Source of the DNA: Bradyrhizobium sp. sBnM-33
GTDB taxonomy: Bacteria; Pseudomonadota; Alphaproteobacteria; Rhizobiales; Xanthobacteraceae
Reading direction: 5' to 3'
NCBI RefSeq assembly: GCF_032917945.1
Contig: NZ_CP136624.1
Span: 5,890,001-5,954,000, forward strand
Length of the DNA stretch: 64,000 nucleotides
Below are positions 1-7,582 of this stretch, piece after piece (the stretch's first letter is position 1; every line of letters begins with the position of its first letter). Made by a program: the position numbers and the translations under genes. Under the pieces are notes generated by a model. The model saw only the letters and a program-made list of their open reading frames with translations, was not told the DNA's origin and did not search any database.

Positions 1-178
1 CCATGTCAGGATTTTCGGCGCCGCCATGAAATATCTGTCGACGCTCGGGCCGGCCGCAAAATTGCGACTCTACCACGAGGTCACCGTCGCCCGCGCCGAC
101 GAGCAGCTTTTCGAATATGTGGACTGTCATCCGCAAACCGGAATGCTGAACGCCGTGCAGACGGTGGAGATGGCCTGA
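1..178 (+). CDS. C-terminal end of a protein cut by the window edge, possibly a hotdog-fold thioesterase
   Basis: The frame is open from base 2 to a TGA at 176-178, giving about 58 C-terminal residues that include AAMKYLSTLGPAAKLRLYHE and end in VQTVEMA. The strand pattern, with a G-hydrophobic beta strand after a long central strand, resembles the C-terminal half of 4HBT/hotdog acyl-CoA thioesterases, but no catalytic motif is in view. It converges on another hotdog thioesterase with a gap of one base. The start lies outside the window. The family call is a guess from this fragment; that it is coding is fairly safe from codon use and the clean stop. Confidence 0.5.
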   Translation, partial: HVRIFGAAMKYLSTLGPAAKLRLYHEVTVARADEQLFEYVDCHPQTGMLNAVQTVEMA

Positions 179-179
179 G

Positions 180-578
180 CTACAGCACCATCTGCGTTTG
201 CGTGACGACCGCCACGAGCTTGCCGTCCTCGGTCTCCAGCCGCGTCTGCCAGACCTGGGTGCGACGTCCGCGATGCACCGGAGTTGCGGTCGCAATCACC
301 GTGGTCCCTTCCTTGGCGCCGCCGATGAAATTGGTCTTGCTTTCGATCGTGGTGGTGCCTTTTGCGTCCGCCGGCAGGTTGATGACAGTCGCCGCGGCGC
401 CAACCGAATCTGCGAACGCCATGAGAGCGCCGCCGTGAATCGTATTCCGGAGCGTGCAGAGGTCCGGCCGCACCAGCATCTTGGCGACCACCCGATCCAT
501 TCCGGCTTCCGTGAAGGTTACCCCCTTCAGTTCCGCAAACGGCATCTTCATCGACTGGATCTTTTCGAGCGGCGTCAT
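180..578 (-). CDS. PaaI-type hotdog thioesterase
   Basis: A 132-residue protein, the usual size for a single hotdog domain of the PaaI/YbgC type, which hydrolyses acyl-CoA thioesters in the cytoplasm. The signature NTIHGGALMAFADSVGAAA (about residues 45-63) matches the HGG-(A/L)-(x)-(D) helix motif of PaaI thioesterases, in which the Asp/Glu on the helix is catalytic. The strands ESKTNFIGGAKEGT and VHRGRRTQVWQTRLE complete the fold. The substrate cannot be read from sequence. The gene is convergent with the partial gene at the left edge and divergent from the cobalamin-binding-like gene to its right. Confidence 0.85.
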   Translation of the reverse strand: MTPLEKIQSMKMPFAELKGVTFTEAGMDRVVAKMLVRPDLCTLRNTIHGGALMAFADSVGAAATVINLPADAKGTTTIESKTNFIGGAKEGTTVIATATPVHRGRRTQVWQTRLETEDGKLVAVVTQTQMVL

Positions 579-701
579 TCGTCCTCCGGCTTTTCTTGAA
601 GTGATTTCCTGAACAGAATGAAGGCTGCCGGTAAATCAGGCAATGACCTCCGAGGTAATGGCCGCCGTGACATGGCCGCGTTATTCCGCCATATCATCGG
701 C

Positions 702-1487
702 ATGCGCCAGTTCCCGCCCCGCCGAATTGTCTGCCTGACCGAAGAGACGGTGGAGACGCTGTATCTGCTCGGCGAGCAGGACCGCATCGTCGGCGTCTCC
801 GGCTATGCGGTGCGGCCGCCACAGGTCCGCCGCGAGAAGCCGCGGGTCGCCGCCTTCATCTCCGCGGATATTCCAAAGATTCTCGCGCTCGAGCCTGATC
901 TCGTGTTGGCCTTCTCCGACCTGCAGGCGGCCATCGTGGCGGATCTGGTGCGCGCGGGCGTCGCTGTCCACGTCTTCAACCAGCGCGACATTGCGGGCAT
1001 CCTCGCGATGATTCGCACGCTCGGCGCTATGGTCGGTGCGGCGGAGCGCGCCGATCAACTAGCGCGCGGCTTTGAAAAGCGCGTCGCGCAGGTCGCCGCG
1101 ACGCCCCGGCCTGCAGCGAAACCAAAAGTCTATTTCGAGGAATGGGACGATCCGCTTATCTCCGGCATCGGCTGGGTGTCCGAACTGATCGAGATCGCGG
1201 GCGGCGAGGACGCCCTACCGAAGCTGCGGTTTCAGCAGGCCGCCAAGGACCGGATCATCTCGCCTGATGTCGTGCGCGACACGGCCCCCGACGTGATCCT
1301 CGCGTCATGGTGCGGCAAGAAGGTCGTGCCTGAGCGTATCCGGCAGCGGCCGGGCTGGAGCGATATCCCCGCCGTGCGCAATAATCGCATCGTCGAGATC
1401 AAGTCGACGATCATCCTGCAGCCGGGACCGGCGGCGCTGACGGATGGGTTGGATGCGATCGTTAGGGCGTTGTGGCCTGTTGGCTGA
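702..1487 (+). CDS. Cobalamin/iron-complex binding protein, BtuF-like periplasmic-binding fold, no signal peptide
   Basis: The protein has the PF01497-type fold of class III binding proteins (BtuF/FhuD): an N-terminal lobe opening with RRIVCLTEETVETLYLLG, the typical segment SADIPKILALEPDLVLAFS, a linking helix, and a C-terminal lobe ending in PGPAALTDGLDAIVRALWP. Such proteins bind B12 or iron chelates for ABC import. The frame is open back to 618, with an ATG at 672 as well. I prefer the ATG at 702 because the conserved region starts at once after it. No start gives a convincing signal peptide and no permease or ATPase gene is adjacent, so it may be an orphan binding protein or act in the cytoplasm. 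The ligand is inferred. Confidence 0.75.
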   Translation: MRQFPPRRIVCLTEETVETLYLLGEQDRIVGVSGYAVRPPQVRREKPRVAAFISADIPKILALEPDLVLAFSDLQAAIVADLVRAGVAVHVFNQRDIAGILAMIRTLGAMVGAAERADQLARGFEKRVAQVAATPRPAAKPKVYFEEWDDPLISGIGWVSELIEIAGGEDALPKLRFQQAAKDRIISPDVVRDTAPDVILASWCGKKVVPERIRQRPGWSDIPAVRNNRIVEIKSTIILQPGPAALTDGLDAIVRALWPVG

Positions 1488-1491
1488 CGTT

Positions 1492-1599
1492 CCCCGGATG
1501 CTGCGCAGCGCGGAGCGGTGGCTGCTATTCCGGGGTCCATACGGCGGCAGGTCCCGGCTCTGCGGAGCAGCGCGAAGCGCTGCACCGCGTCCGGGACAC
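1492..1599. repeat. Double-hairpin intergenic repeat, copy 1
   Basis: The stretch fits between the ends of two convergent genes (stops at 1487 and 1606). It holds two successive imperfect stem-loops: one bounded by CCCCGGAT and TTCCGGGG, the next by GTCCCGG and CCGGGAC. The same sequence recurs at 27291-27405 with small differences, again between convergent genes. It looks like a mobile or amplified REP/MITE-like element that may end transcription from both sides. Confidence 0.8.
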
Positions 1600-1605
1600 G
1601 GTGAC

Positions 1606-2883
1606 TCACACCTTCTCCACCCCGCACCATTCCGCGATGAAAAGTGCGGTTGCTTTGGTCGACTTCCGCAGCGAGTCCAGTTCGACATACTCGTTGAAGC
1701 CGTGCATTGCGGCGCCCTTCGCGCCAAAGCACAGGCTCGGGATGTTGTAGTTCAACCCATAGAACCGCGTATCGGTCAGCGCGGTGAACGCGCGGTCCGG
1801 CACCACGCCGCCATAGACGGCGTCGAACGCTTTTGCGAAGGCGGCTTCCGGCTCGGCCGAGTTCGTCAGCTCATATCCCTCCGACAAGAAGCCCGACCAC
1901 TCCACCTGCGGCGGATTGTTGGACAGGAATCTGTGATCGCGCGCCGCCGCCGACACGCAGGCCAAAATCTCCTTCTGGCATTCGGCGATCGACCAGCCCG
2001 GCAGGACCGCGATGCGGCAATCGACGTCGCACCAGGCCGGCACGCTGGAAGCCCAGTCGCCGCCCTTGATGATGCCGGGGTTGAAGTTGAGCGGATGGGC
2101 GACCGCCTTGAAGTGCCGGTCCGCCTTGGCGCGCTCGTTCCAGTCCGCCTCGAGCTTCTGCAACGCGTGGATCAGGTGGTACGCCGCCATGATCGCATTG
2201 GCGCCGGCGCCGGCCTCGAACACATGCACCGGGAAGCCGCGCACCTTCAGGCGAAACCAGATCACGCCGACCTGCGAGCGCACCATGGTCTCGCCGGTCG
2301 GCTCCGGGATGAAGCAGGCGTCCGCGCGGTAGCCGCGCTGCAAGGTCGAGAGCGCGCCGACGCCGGTCGATTCCTCCTCGATCACCGACTGAAAATGGAT
2401 GCGCGCCGTTGGCTTCAGCCCTACTGCCTTGATCGCATCCAGCGCATAGAGCGCGCCGATGGTGCCGGACTTCATGTCGCAGGCGCCGCGGCCATACATC
2501 TTGCCGTCCTTGATGGCAGGCGAGAACGGCGGCGTCTCCCACATGTCGAGGGGACCTGCCGGCACCACATCGCAGTGCCCCTGCAGGATCAGTGATTTGC
2601 CGGAATTGGTCGCCGGCCGATACGTGCCGACCACCGTCCGCGCCTTGGAAAAATCATGCTCGATCGGGCCGAAACCGCGCAGATCCCTGAGATCCTCGAC
2701 GTCGATATGCCAGTCGTCGACCTCATAGCCGCGCTGGCGCAGGAGATCACCGATCATGTCCTGGCACGGTCCTTCGGCGCCGCGGGTCGAGGGGATCGCA
2801 ACGAAATCCTTCGTCGTCGCCAGTTGCGCATCGAAGCCGGCGTCGACGGCATCTAGGATTTTCTGTTGCGTATCGGTCGTCAT
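1606..2883 (-). CDS. ArgE/DapE-family M20 metallo-deacylase
   Basis: A 425-residue zinc-dependent amidohydrolase of the M20 family, which removes acyl groups from N-acyl amino acids or related amides in the cytoplasm. The metal-site segments are in order: GHCDVVP (His103, Asp105), GRGACDMKSG (Asp136 as bridging ligand), and IEEESTG (acidic residues 169-171, holding the catalytic base and a ligand). A later segment ALTDTRFYG and a final His-containing stretch (GAKGAAMHGFNEYV) supply the remaining ligand. The start at MTTDTQQ was chosen because the 14 codons upstream are not conserved in character. Substrate unknown. Size fits the acetylornithine deacetylase/succinyl-DAP desuccinylase group without being specific to either. 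Confidence 0.9.
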   Translation of the reverse strand: MTTDTQQKILDAVDAGFDAQLATTKDFVAIPSTRGAEGPCQDMIGDLLRQRGYEVDDWHIDVEDLRDLRGFGPIEHDFSKARTVVGTYRPATNSGKSLILQGHCDVVPAGPLDMWETPPFSPAIKDGKMYGRGACDMKSGTIGALYALDAIKAVGLKPTARIHFQSVIEEESTGVGALSTLQRGYRADACFIPEPTGETMVRSQVGVIWFRLKVRGFPVHVFEAGAGANAIMAAYHLIHALQKLEADWNERAKADRHFKAVAHPLNFNPGIIKGGDWASSVPAWCDVDCRIAVLPGWSIAECQKEILACVSAAARDHRFLSNNPPQVEWSGFLSEGYELTNSAEPEAAFAKAFDAVYGGVVPDRAFTALTDTRFYGLNYNIPSLCFGAKGAAMHGFNEYVELDSLRKSTKATALFIAEWCGVEKV

Positions 2884-2937
2884 GCGGCAGCTCCAATCGG
2901 AATTTGGCAAGGTCAGAGTGCGCACCCTACCCCGATC

Positions 2938-3651
2938 TCAGCCGCCGGCGTAATGCGCAAAATGCGCATCCCGCAATGCATCTTCGAGCAGGCGGCCTTC
3001 CGAATAGCCGCTCAGGGAGGCCGGTCGCTCGACGCCGTCGAGAAGCCGCGGACAGGGTTCCGGCCGGCCCAGCACCGTGCGGACCGGAATACGCTCGGCA
3101 TAAACAGGCAGCTCATAGTCCTCATCGTCGTCAGCGACGCCCTTCGACCTGATCTTGGCGGATGCCTACTCGATTTCCATCGCGATTACCGACGTCGCCT
3201 TGATCTCCTGCGCCGTGCTTTGCCTTAACGTCGCGGTCCGACCGGGAAAAAAGCGGTCGACCATGGCGACGAGCGCGCGCTCCTTCTCCACGGGATCGGT
3301 GATGAGATAGGCGGTGCCGAAGGCCATTACGGCACGGTAATCCGACGAATGATTGAAGCCGCAGCGGGCCAGCACCAGGCTGTCGAGATGCGCAACCGTC
3401 AGGCAGACCCTTTGGCCTTCGGACTGATTTCGCAGCATGCGGCTGGCGCTGCTGCCATGCCAGTACAGCCTGCTTCCCTCCCGCCAGAAGAATGTCGGCG
3501 TACAATAGGGCTGGCCGTCGATCACGTAGGAAACGTGACACAGCATCGAGGCATCGAGTAGGCCGTGCACCGTGGCGTGGTCGTAGAAGCCGCGATCATG
3601 GCGGCGCTTCACCTGGTTGCGCGGCGATAGCGGATACACGGCGTCGGTCAC
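2938..3651 (-). pseudogene. Pyridoxamine 5'-phosphate oxidase-family protein interrupted by an in-frame TAG
   Basis: Translation from 3651 gives 161 residues of an FMN-binding split-barrel (PNPOx-like) protein ending in VIAMEIE, then TAG at 3166-3168. Reading on in the same frame gives a further 75 codons, with ASAKIRSKGVADDDEDYEL and later VYAERIPVRTVLGRPEPCPR, to a proper TGA at 2938-2940. The continuation is clearly coding and homologous proteins normally carry this tail. A single base (C to A at 3168 on the plus strand, i.e. GAG to TAG) explains the break. It is divergent from a MocR-type regulator, a common pairing. The truncated form keeps most of the barrel and might still fold. A sequencing error is the other explanation. 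Confidence 0.8.
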
Positions 3652-3692
3652 GGCAACTCCTGTTTCGGTGAGTGGTCGTTAAGAGTTGTACC

Positions 3693-3721
3693 GGCCAATT
3701 TGGTCTGCGATAGTGCCAATT
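3693..3721. promoter_or_regulatory. Candidate operator: GCCAATT direct repeat between divergent genes
   Basis: The gap between the PNPOx-family gene and the MocR-type regulator carries GCCAATT at 3694-3700 and again at 3715-3721, 21 bases apart (two helical turns). Direct repeats of this layout are usual for MocR/PdxR regulators. The assignment is inferred from position and spacing. Confidence 0.4.
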
Positions 3722-3723
3722 CC

Positions 3724-5229
3724 ATGCGAAAAATTCCGACCAATTCTCCGCCTGCACGCCGCAAGCCAGAACTGGCGCTCGACCTTTCCGGTCCGCACGT
3801 GACGCCGGGCGCCTCCTCCCAGCACCGGCTCTATCAGGCGCTGTGCCACGCCATCACAGGCGGGATCGCAAAGCCCGGCGAGCCGCTGCCGCCGTCGCGC
3901 ATGCTGGCCAAGCAGACCGGCTTTCGCCGCAACGCCGTCACCTCGGCCTATGAGCGGCTGATCGCGGATGGTTTTGCGGTGGCCACCGTCGGCTCCGGCA
4001 CCTTCGTCGCCGCGCGCATTCCGGCCCGCGTCAACAACGCACGTAAGACGAAGATCGCGATCGAAGGGCCGCAGCAGGGTCCGCTGGCGCTCGGCTGCAC
4101 GCATATCGACGAAAGGGCGCTGCAGCGCTTCCGGGCGTTTGCCGGCCGGCGCATGCGCGCCTTCGGCACCGAGCACCTGCAGTACGGTGATCCCAGGGGC
4201 AGCCGCGAACTCCGCGCCGCGATCGCCGATCATTTGCTGTCGGCGCGCGGCCTGCGCTGCGATCCCGACCAGATCATGCTGACGTCCGGGACGCAGCATG
4301 CGCTGCGGATCGTGCTGGGTGCGATCCTCAAGCCCAGCGATCAGATCTGGTGCGAAGACCCGGGCTATCCCGCCGCGCGAAGGGCGATCGAGCATTGCGG
4401 CCTGCTTCCCGTCTCGGTGCCGGTCGATGCCTCAGGCCTGATCGTGGCCAGAGGCCGGGCCCTCGCTCCTTCGGCTGGCGCGGCCTATGTGACACCGTCG
4501 CACCAATTTCCCCTCGGCGTGCAGATGTCGATGCCGCGGCGGCTCGAATTGCTCGACTGGGCCAGGGATGCGGATGCCTTCGTCTTCGAGGACGACTATG
4601 ACAGCGAATTCCGCTACGACGGCGCGCCATTGCTGTCGCTCGCCGGCATCGATCACCTCTCGCGCGTCATCTACATGGGCACGTTCGCCAAGACATTATT
4701 CCCCGGATTGCGCATCGGCTATTGCGCGCTGCCCGAGCGGTTGGTCGGACCGGTGACGACAGCCCGTGCCGCGCTCGACCGTTTTCCCGGCACGCTGCTC
4801 GAAGGCGCGGTCGCAGACATGCTCAATTCCGGCGCGTTCGCGGCCAACCTGCGCAAGGTGCGCGCGATCTATCGCGAAGCGCGCGACGTGTTGGCGTCGA
4901 CGCTGACTGCCGCATCGGATGAGCGACTGTCGGTGCCGGTGCCCTCGCAAGGCCTGCATCTGGTCGCGCGGTTCGATCCATCGACCGATCCCCGTATCGC
5001 CGCGCAGGCAAAGTCCGAAGCCGGTGTCGCTGGCTGGCTCTTGGCGGAAACTTATTTTCGCGCACACCCGCTTGCCGGCTACGTCCTCGGATTTGCCGGC
5101 CACCCGCTGCCACAACTGATCGCATCGGCCGAGCGACTCGCGAAATCGTCGCTGGTCGCGCTGCAGGCAAATCGCAAACCGAACAAGGGCGGAACAGGCA
5201 AGGTCAAACGGCTGAAGGCCGCCACTTGA
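3724..5229 (+). CDS. MocR/PdxR-family transcriptional regulator (GntR HTH fused to aminotransferase domain)
   Basis: About 500 residues. An N-terminal winged-helix of the GntR type (GEPLPPSRMLAKQTGFRRN, then VTSAYERLIADGF) is followed by a linker and a fold-type I aminotransferase domain. The PLP-binding lysine lies in MGTFAKTLFPGLRIGY (Lys 323 from the chosen start), with FEDDYDSEFRY and YPAARRAIEHCG as other cofactor-site segments. These regulators sense PLP or an amine-PLP adduct and often control vitamin B6 genes; a divergent PNPOx-family gene next door fits that. The TTG at 3700 would extend the protein by eight residues, but the ATG at 3724 is the better start. Residues of the aminotransferase domain look intact. 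Confidence 0.9.
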   Translation: MRKIPTNSPPARRKPELALDLSGPHVTPGASSQHRLYQALCHAITGGIAKPGEPLPPSRMLAKQTGFRRNAVTSAYERLIADGFAVATVGSGTFVAARIPARVNNARKTKIAIEGPQQGPLALGCTHIDERALQRFRAFAGRRMRAFGTEHLQYGDPRGSRELRAAIADHLLSARGLRCDPDQIMLTSGTQHALRIVLGAILKPSDQIWCEDPGYPAARRAIEHCGLLPVSVPVDASGLIVARGRALAPSAGAAYVTPSHQFPLGVQMSMPRRLELLDWARDADAFVFEDDYDSEFRYDGAPLLSLAGIDHLSRVIYMGTFAKTLFPGLRIGYCALPERLVGPVTTARAALDRFPGTLLEGAVADMLNSGAFAANLRKVRAIYREARDVLASTLTAASDERLSVPVPSQGLHLVARFDPSTDPRIAAQAKSEAGVAGWLLAETYFRAHPLAGYVLGFAGHPLPQLIASAERLAKSSLVALQANRKPNKGGTGKVKRLKAAT

Positions 5230-5316
5230 CCACTCGCGCCGGCCGGCACCCTATCAGAATCGCGGGCGCGTCACTAAGCTCGATGCCCAAATCAACTTCG
5301 CGAACGGAAATACCCA

Positions 5317-5577
5317 ATGCGCGGCCATCGCAAAGTCTCGTATCTCGTCATCGGTGCATTGATCGCAGGCGTGCTCGGCTATGCAACGACGGCCCTCGCC
5401 CAGACGGTCTCGCGCGAGCAGGACATTGTCGACCTCAGACTCGGCCAGCGCGTCATGGTCGATGATGGATCGTGCCCGGCGGGACAAATCAAGGAAGTCC
5501 AGGGCTCGCAGATGACGACATCAGGCGTGCTCCGCACCCGCAAGTGCATTCCGCGGCTGGGGACGAAGAGGCGTTAG
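5317..5577 (+). CDS. Small secreted protein, DUF6719-like
   Basis: An 86-residue protein with a signal peptide (hydrophobic core YLVIGALIAGVLGYA, probable cleavage after TTALAQ) and a mature part of about 56 residues that has two cysteines, DGSCPAGQIKEV and RTRKCIPR, suited to one disulfide. It resembles a group of small periplasmic proteins frequent in Bradyrhizobium (DUF6719 as I remember it). No function is known. It lies 87 bases after the regulator gene on the same strand and probably has its own promoter. Confidence 0.7.
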   Translation: MRGHRKVSYLVIGALIAGVLGYATTALAQTVSREQDIVDLRLGQRVMVDDGSCPAGQIKEVQGSQMTTSGVLRTRKCIPRLGTKRR

Positions 5578-5592
5578 CGGCGACCGCCCGAG

Positions 5593-6042
5593 CTAAAACA
5601 TGCCGTTGGTGTTAGCGGCCTTCTCGGGAATTTCCTGTACGACGTCCCAGTGCTCGACGATCTTGCCGTTCTCCAGCCTGAAAATGTCAACGATGGCGCG
5701 GCCGCGCGTGCCTTTCTCGCGCACGCTGTGGACATGGACGATCACGTAATCGCCATCGGCAAAAGCGCGCTTGATCTCGCTGCGGGAGTCCGGAAATTTC
5801 TCGCGTAGGAAACCGAGGAATGCCTTGAAGCCCTCGATGCCGTCCGGCGCCGTCGGATTGTGCTGAATATAATGCGGCCCGAAAAACTTCGCCGCGGCAT
5901 CAAAGTCCTTCCGATTGAGAGCCGCATCGTAAAACTCGAGCACGGCCTTCTTGTTGGCCTCCTGCGTCGCAGCGTCGGCGGCGACCGCCGGAGATATGGC
6001 CAGCGACAATACGCCGATCAGGCCGATAAAAAGAGATTTCAT
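5593..6042 (-). CDS. Secreted SnoaL/NTF2-like protein
   Basis: A 149-residue protein whose start at 6042 gives a clear signal peptide (MKSLFIGLIGVLSLAIS, cleavage near AVAADA). The mature part is one SnoaL-like alpha+beta barrel: VLEFYDAALNRKDFDAAAKFF, YIQHNPTAPDGIEGFKAFL and a closing GKIVEHWDVVQEIP. This family includes polyketide cyclases and many stress-linked proteins of unknown substrate. The HNP and EHWD motifs are those of the SnoaL subgroup. The upstream 26 codons read without a motif and are not included. Periplasmic location is inferred from the signal peptide. Confidence 0.85.
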   Translation of the reverse strand: MKSLFIGLIGVLSLAISPAVAADAATQEANKKAVLEFYDAALNRKDFDAAAKFFGPHYIQHNPTAPDGIEGFKAFLGFLREKFPDSRSEIKRAFADGDYVIVHVHSVREKGTRGRAIVDIFRLENGKIVEHWDVVQEIPEKAANTNGMF

Positions 6043-6222
6043 GACAGCTCCTTTGTGCAATCGGTTCGGGCCTAACCTACCAGCTTCCGTATCGGCCGAC
6101 GACCCCACGCCACAGCGCATCGCGCTCGCGCGCCGGTGCGCCAGGAAGTCGTTGAGCGAACAGCTCTGAGCAGCTATGACGCAGCAGAATTAAGGGGCGC
6201 TGCGTAGAATTGAGGACCGCGC

Positions 6223-6638
6223 TTACTGGTTCGTCGCCGGCTCGAACATGCATTGCAGCGTCGGCTTGGCGATCTTGGTGAAGGTCGGACCGATCTCGGA
6301 TCGCTTCGACGCCGGCACCCACGCGCTTTCGATCGTCGGCACTCCGGTCTCGCTGATGCCGCGCAGCAGCGCTTCGCGCAAGTCGGCATCTTCCACGGTC
6401 GCGGCGGCGTAGTCGTGCAGGCAGCCGCAAACGGTTTCGGGATGTGCCCAACGTCCGACCATATGGGGCGCGCAGAGCCGCACGAACTCGCCGCGCGGAT
6501 CGGGCACCTTGAACAGGGAACGGAACGAGGTCTGCGGCGGCTGAATTGGACTTGGGCTTGGACTTGGGTCTGGGCTTGCGCCGCGCCGCTGAGAAGAAGA
6601 GACGCAAAGATTACAGCAGAGCAGATGCGTACGAACAT
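6223..6638 (-). pseudogene. Frameshifted gene for a small secreted protein of unknown function
   Basis: One frame starts at 6638 with a textbook signal peptide (MFVRICSAVIFASLLLSGAA, then QAQTQ). The continuation lies in a different frame, from a Pro/Ser-rich run into PPQTSFRSLFKVPDPRGEF, a CAPHM and CGCLHDYAAA stretch, to a TAA at 6223-6225. The switch falls in the short tandem repeat of CCAAGT/CCAAGC units near 6545-6575; one missing base there accounts for it. Mature length would be about 110 residues with four cysteines. Neither half alone is a plausible protein. It may be a true slippage mutation, a phase-variable tract, or an assembly error. Function not recognised. Confidence 0.65.
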
Positions 6639-6682
6639 ACCGAGCCTTTATCGGCGATCTCTTTGCAAAGGATCCGCTACGC

Positions 6683-6844
6683 TCAGTTGGCAGCCACGAC
6701 CATCGATAGCGGCACCGGGGCCGCAACCGGCGAGCCGTTATAAGCAAAGGTGCCAACCCCCGGCAGGCCCTGATCCGAAGAACCAGCCATCGAGGGACCA
6801 GCCAGAATGAAGGCCAAAGCGAGGATGAAGCTGATGGTCCGCAT
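6683..6844 (-). CDS. Very small secreted protein, unknown function
   Basis: A 53-residue product starting at 6844: signal peptide MRTISFILALAFILAGPSMA with cleavage before GSSDQ, leaving roughly 33 residues rich in Gly, Ala, Pro and Val (GLPGVGTFAYNGSPVAAPVP). The frame is open further upstream but that part has no protein-like character. No family recognised. It lies 44 bases upstream of the frameshifted secreted-protein gene on the same strand. A palindromic element at 6964-6995 may belong to its promoter. Confidence 0.55.
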   Translation of the reverse strand: MRTISFILALAFILAGPSMAGSSDQGLPGVGTFAYNGSPVAAPVPLSMVVAAN

Positions 6845-6943
6845 CTGACTGTCTCCGCTTGTCAGTGGCCGGCGGTGCCCGCCGTCTCGTTGGCCACCTG
6901 ATAACTGTCGGCTGTTTCCAGACATCTGCGCCAAAACGAAAAA

Positions 6944-6995
6944 TGGTTTCGTCGCGCAGGAGAATTGTTTCGTCGGCCCTGTCGGACGAAACAAT
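6944..6995. promoter_or_regulatory. Candidate operator: perfect inverted repeat plus a third half-site
   Basis: ATTGTTTCGTC (6964-6974) and GACGAAACAAT (6985-6995) form a perfect 11-base inverted repeat with a 10-base centre. A further TGGTTTCGTC half-site begins at 6944, so TTTCGTCG occurs twice 21 bases apart. This is more typical of a dimeric repressor site than of a terminator, as no T-run follows. Confidence 0.45.
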
Positions 6996-7359
6996 AGCGC
7001 GAAAAGCCCAATGAATTCAGCCCGGGCGCTCGTACTTGAAATGCTCAGGCTGAACTCCGCAAGCTGGCCATTTGGGGGCCGTCTTGGCCCTCGCCCAACG
7101 AACGAGAACCGACTCGCTTACTGGCAGACTGGGATGAACCGAAGCTTCGATCCGGTCGACTCAATCGAACGCCACGCAACTTTCCGTGTGCCTGTGCGTT
7201 GTGACCCTTCCTCAATAAAGGACAGCAGTCGTGGGCAATGGCAACCGTGCAACCCCGACCCGCAAACCCGGCCAGCCGGTGCTTGAAAGTTTGTCTGGAA
7301 GTAACGGCTCCGAAGGGCGGATCAATCCTTCCCTGAAGACAGAGCGCCAAGGAAAAGCC
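6996..7359. other. Stretch without a recognisable gene
   Basis: No reading frame in these 360 bases has the codon use or protein character of the neighbours, and base composition is less GC-rich than the flanking genes. I see no hairpin with a T-run, no tRNA fold and no repeat shared with other parts of the window. Confidence 0.5.
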
Positions 7360-7539
7360 TCAGAGCATCCTGTGAGCCTTTGTGGCGCGATGTCGCAACA
7401 AGGCGGCGAATTTCGCGGCAATGTCTCTGCGCCGCAGAAATTCGTGCATCTGGTCGGCTGCCGCGACCGCAAGGTCGGACCCGGCCTGGAGGCCCGCCAA
7501 TATCCCAATCCGCTCAAGCGGTAAGCCCGAAGCCCTCAT
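7360..7539 (-). CDS. Possible small protein downstream of creA
   Basis: From an ATG at 7539 the frame gives 59 residues beginning MRASGLPLERIGILAG and containing an amphipathic helical stretch (DQMHEFLRRRDIAAKFAALL). The frame could start as early as 7599, overlapping the end of creA. Codon use in the second half is like that of genes, but I recognise no family, and the start has no strong ribosome-binding site. It may equally be chance. Confidence 0.25.
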   Translation of the reverse strand: MRASGLPLERIGILAGLQAGSDLAVAAADQMHEFLRRRDIAAKFAALLRHRATKAHRML

Positions 7540-7582
7540 CCCAGATCCGATCTTGAATCTCGGATCCCGGCCGGTCTCGGAC

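Noticed and set aside
1444-2595. 383-codon plus-strand frame over the M20 deacylase
   Set aside because: Shadow of the real minus-strand gene, starting inside the repeat at 1492; no protein-like pattern.
3166-3168. TAG as a recoded sense codon (pyrrolysine or suppression)
   Set aside because: No pyl genes or recoding structure in view, and the codon stands where Glu (GAG) is expected; a point mutation is simpler.
7231-7524. 97-codon plus-strand frame in the region before creA
   Set aside because: Composition unlike neighbouring proteins, no ribosome site of note, no recognisable fold; the opposite strand is at least as gene-like.
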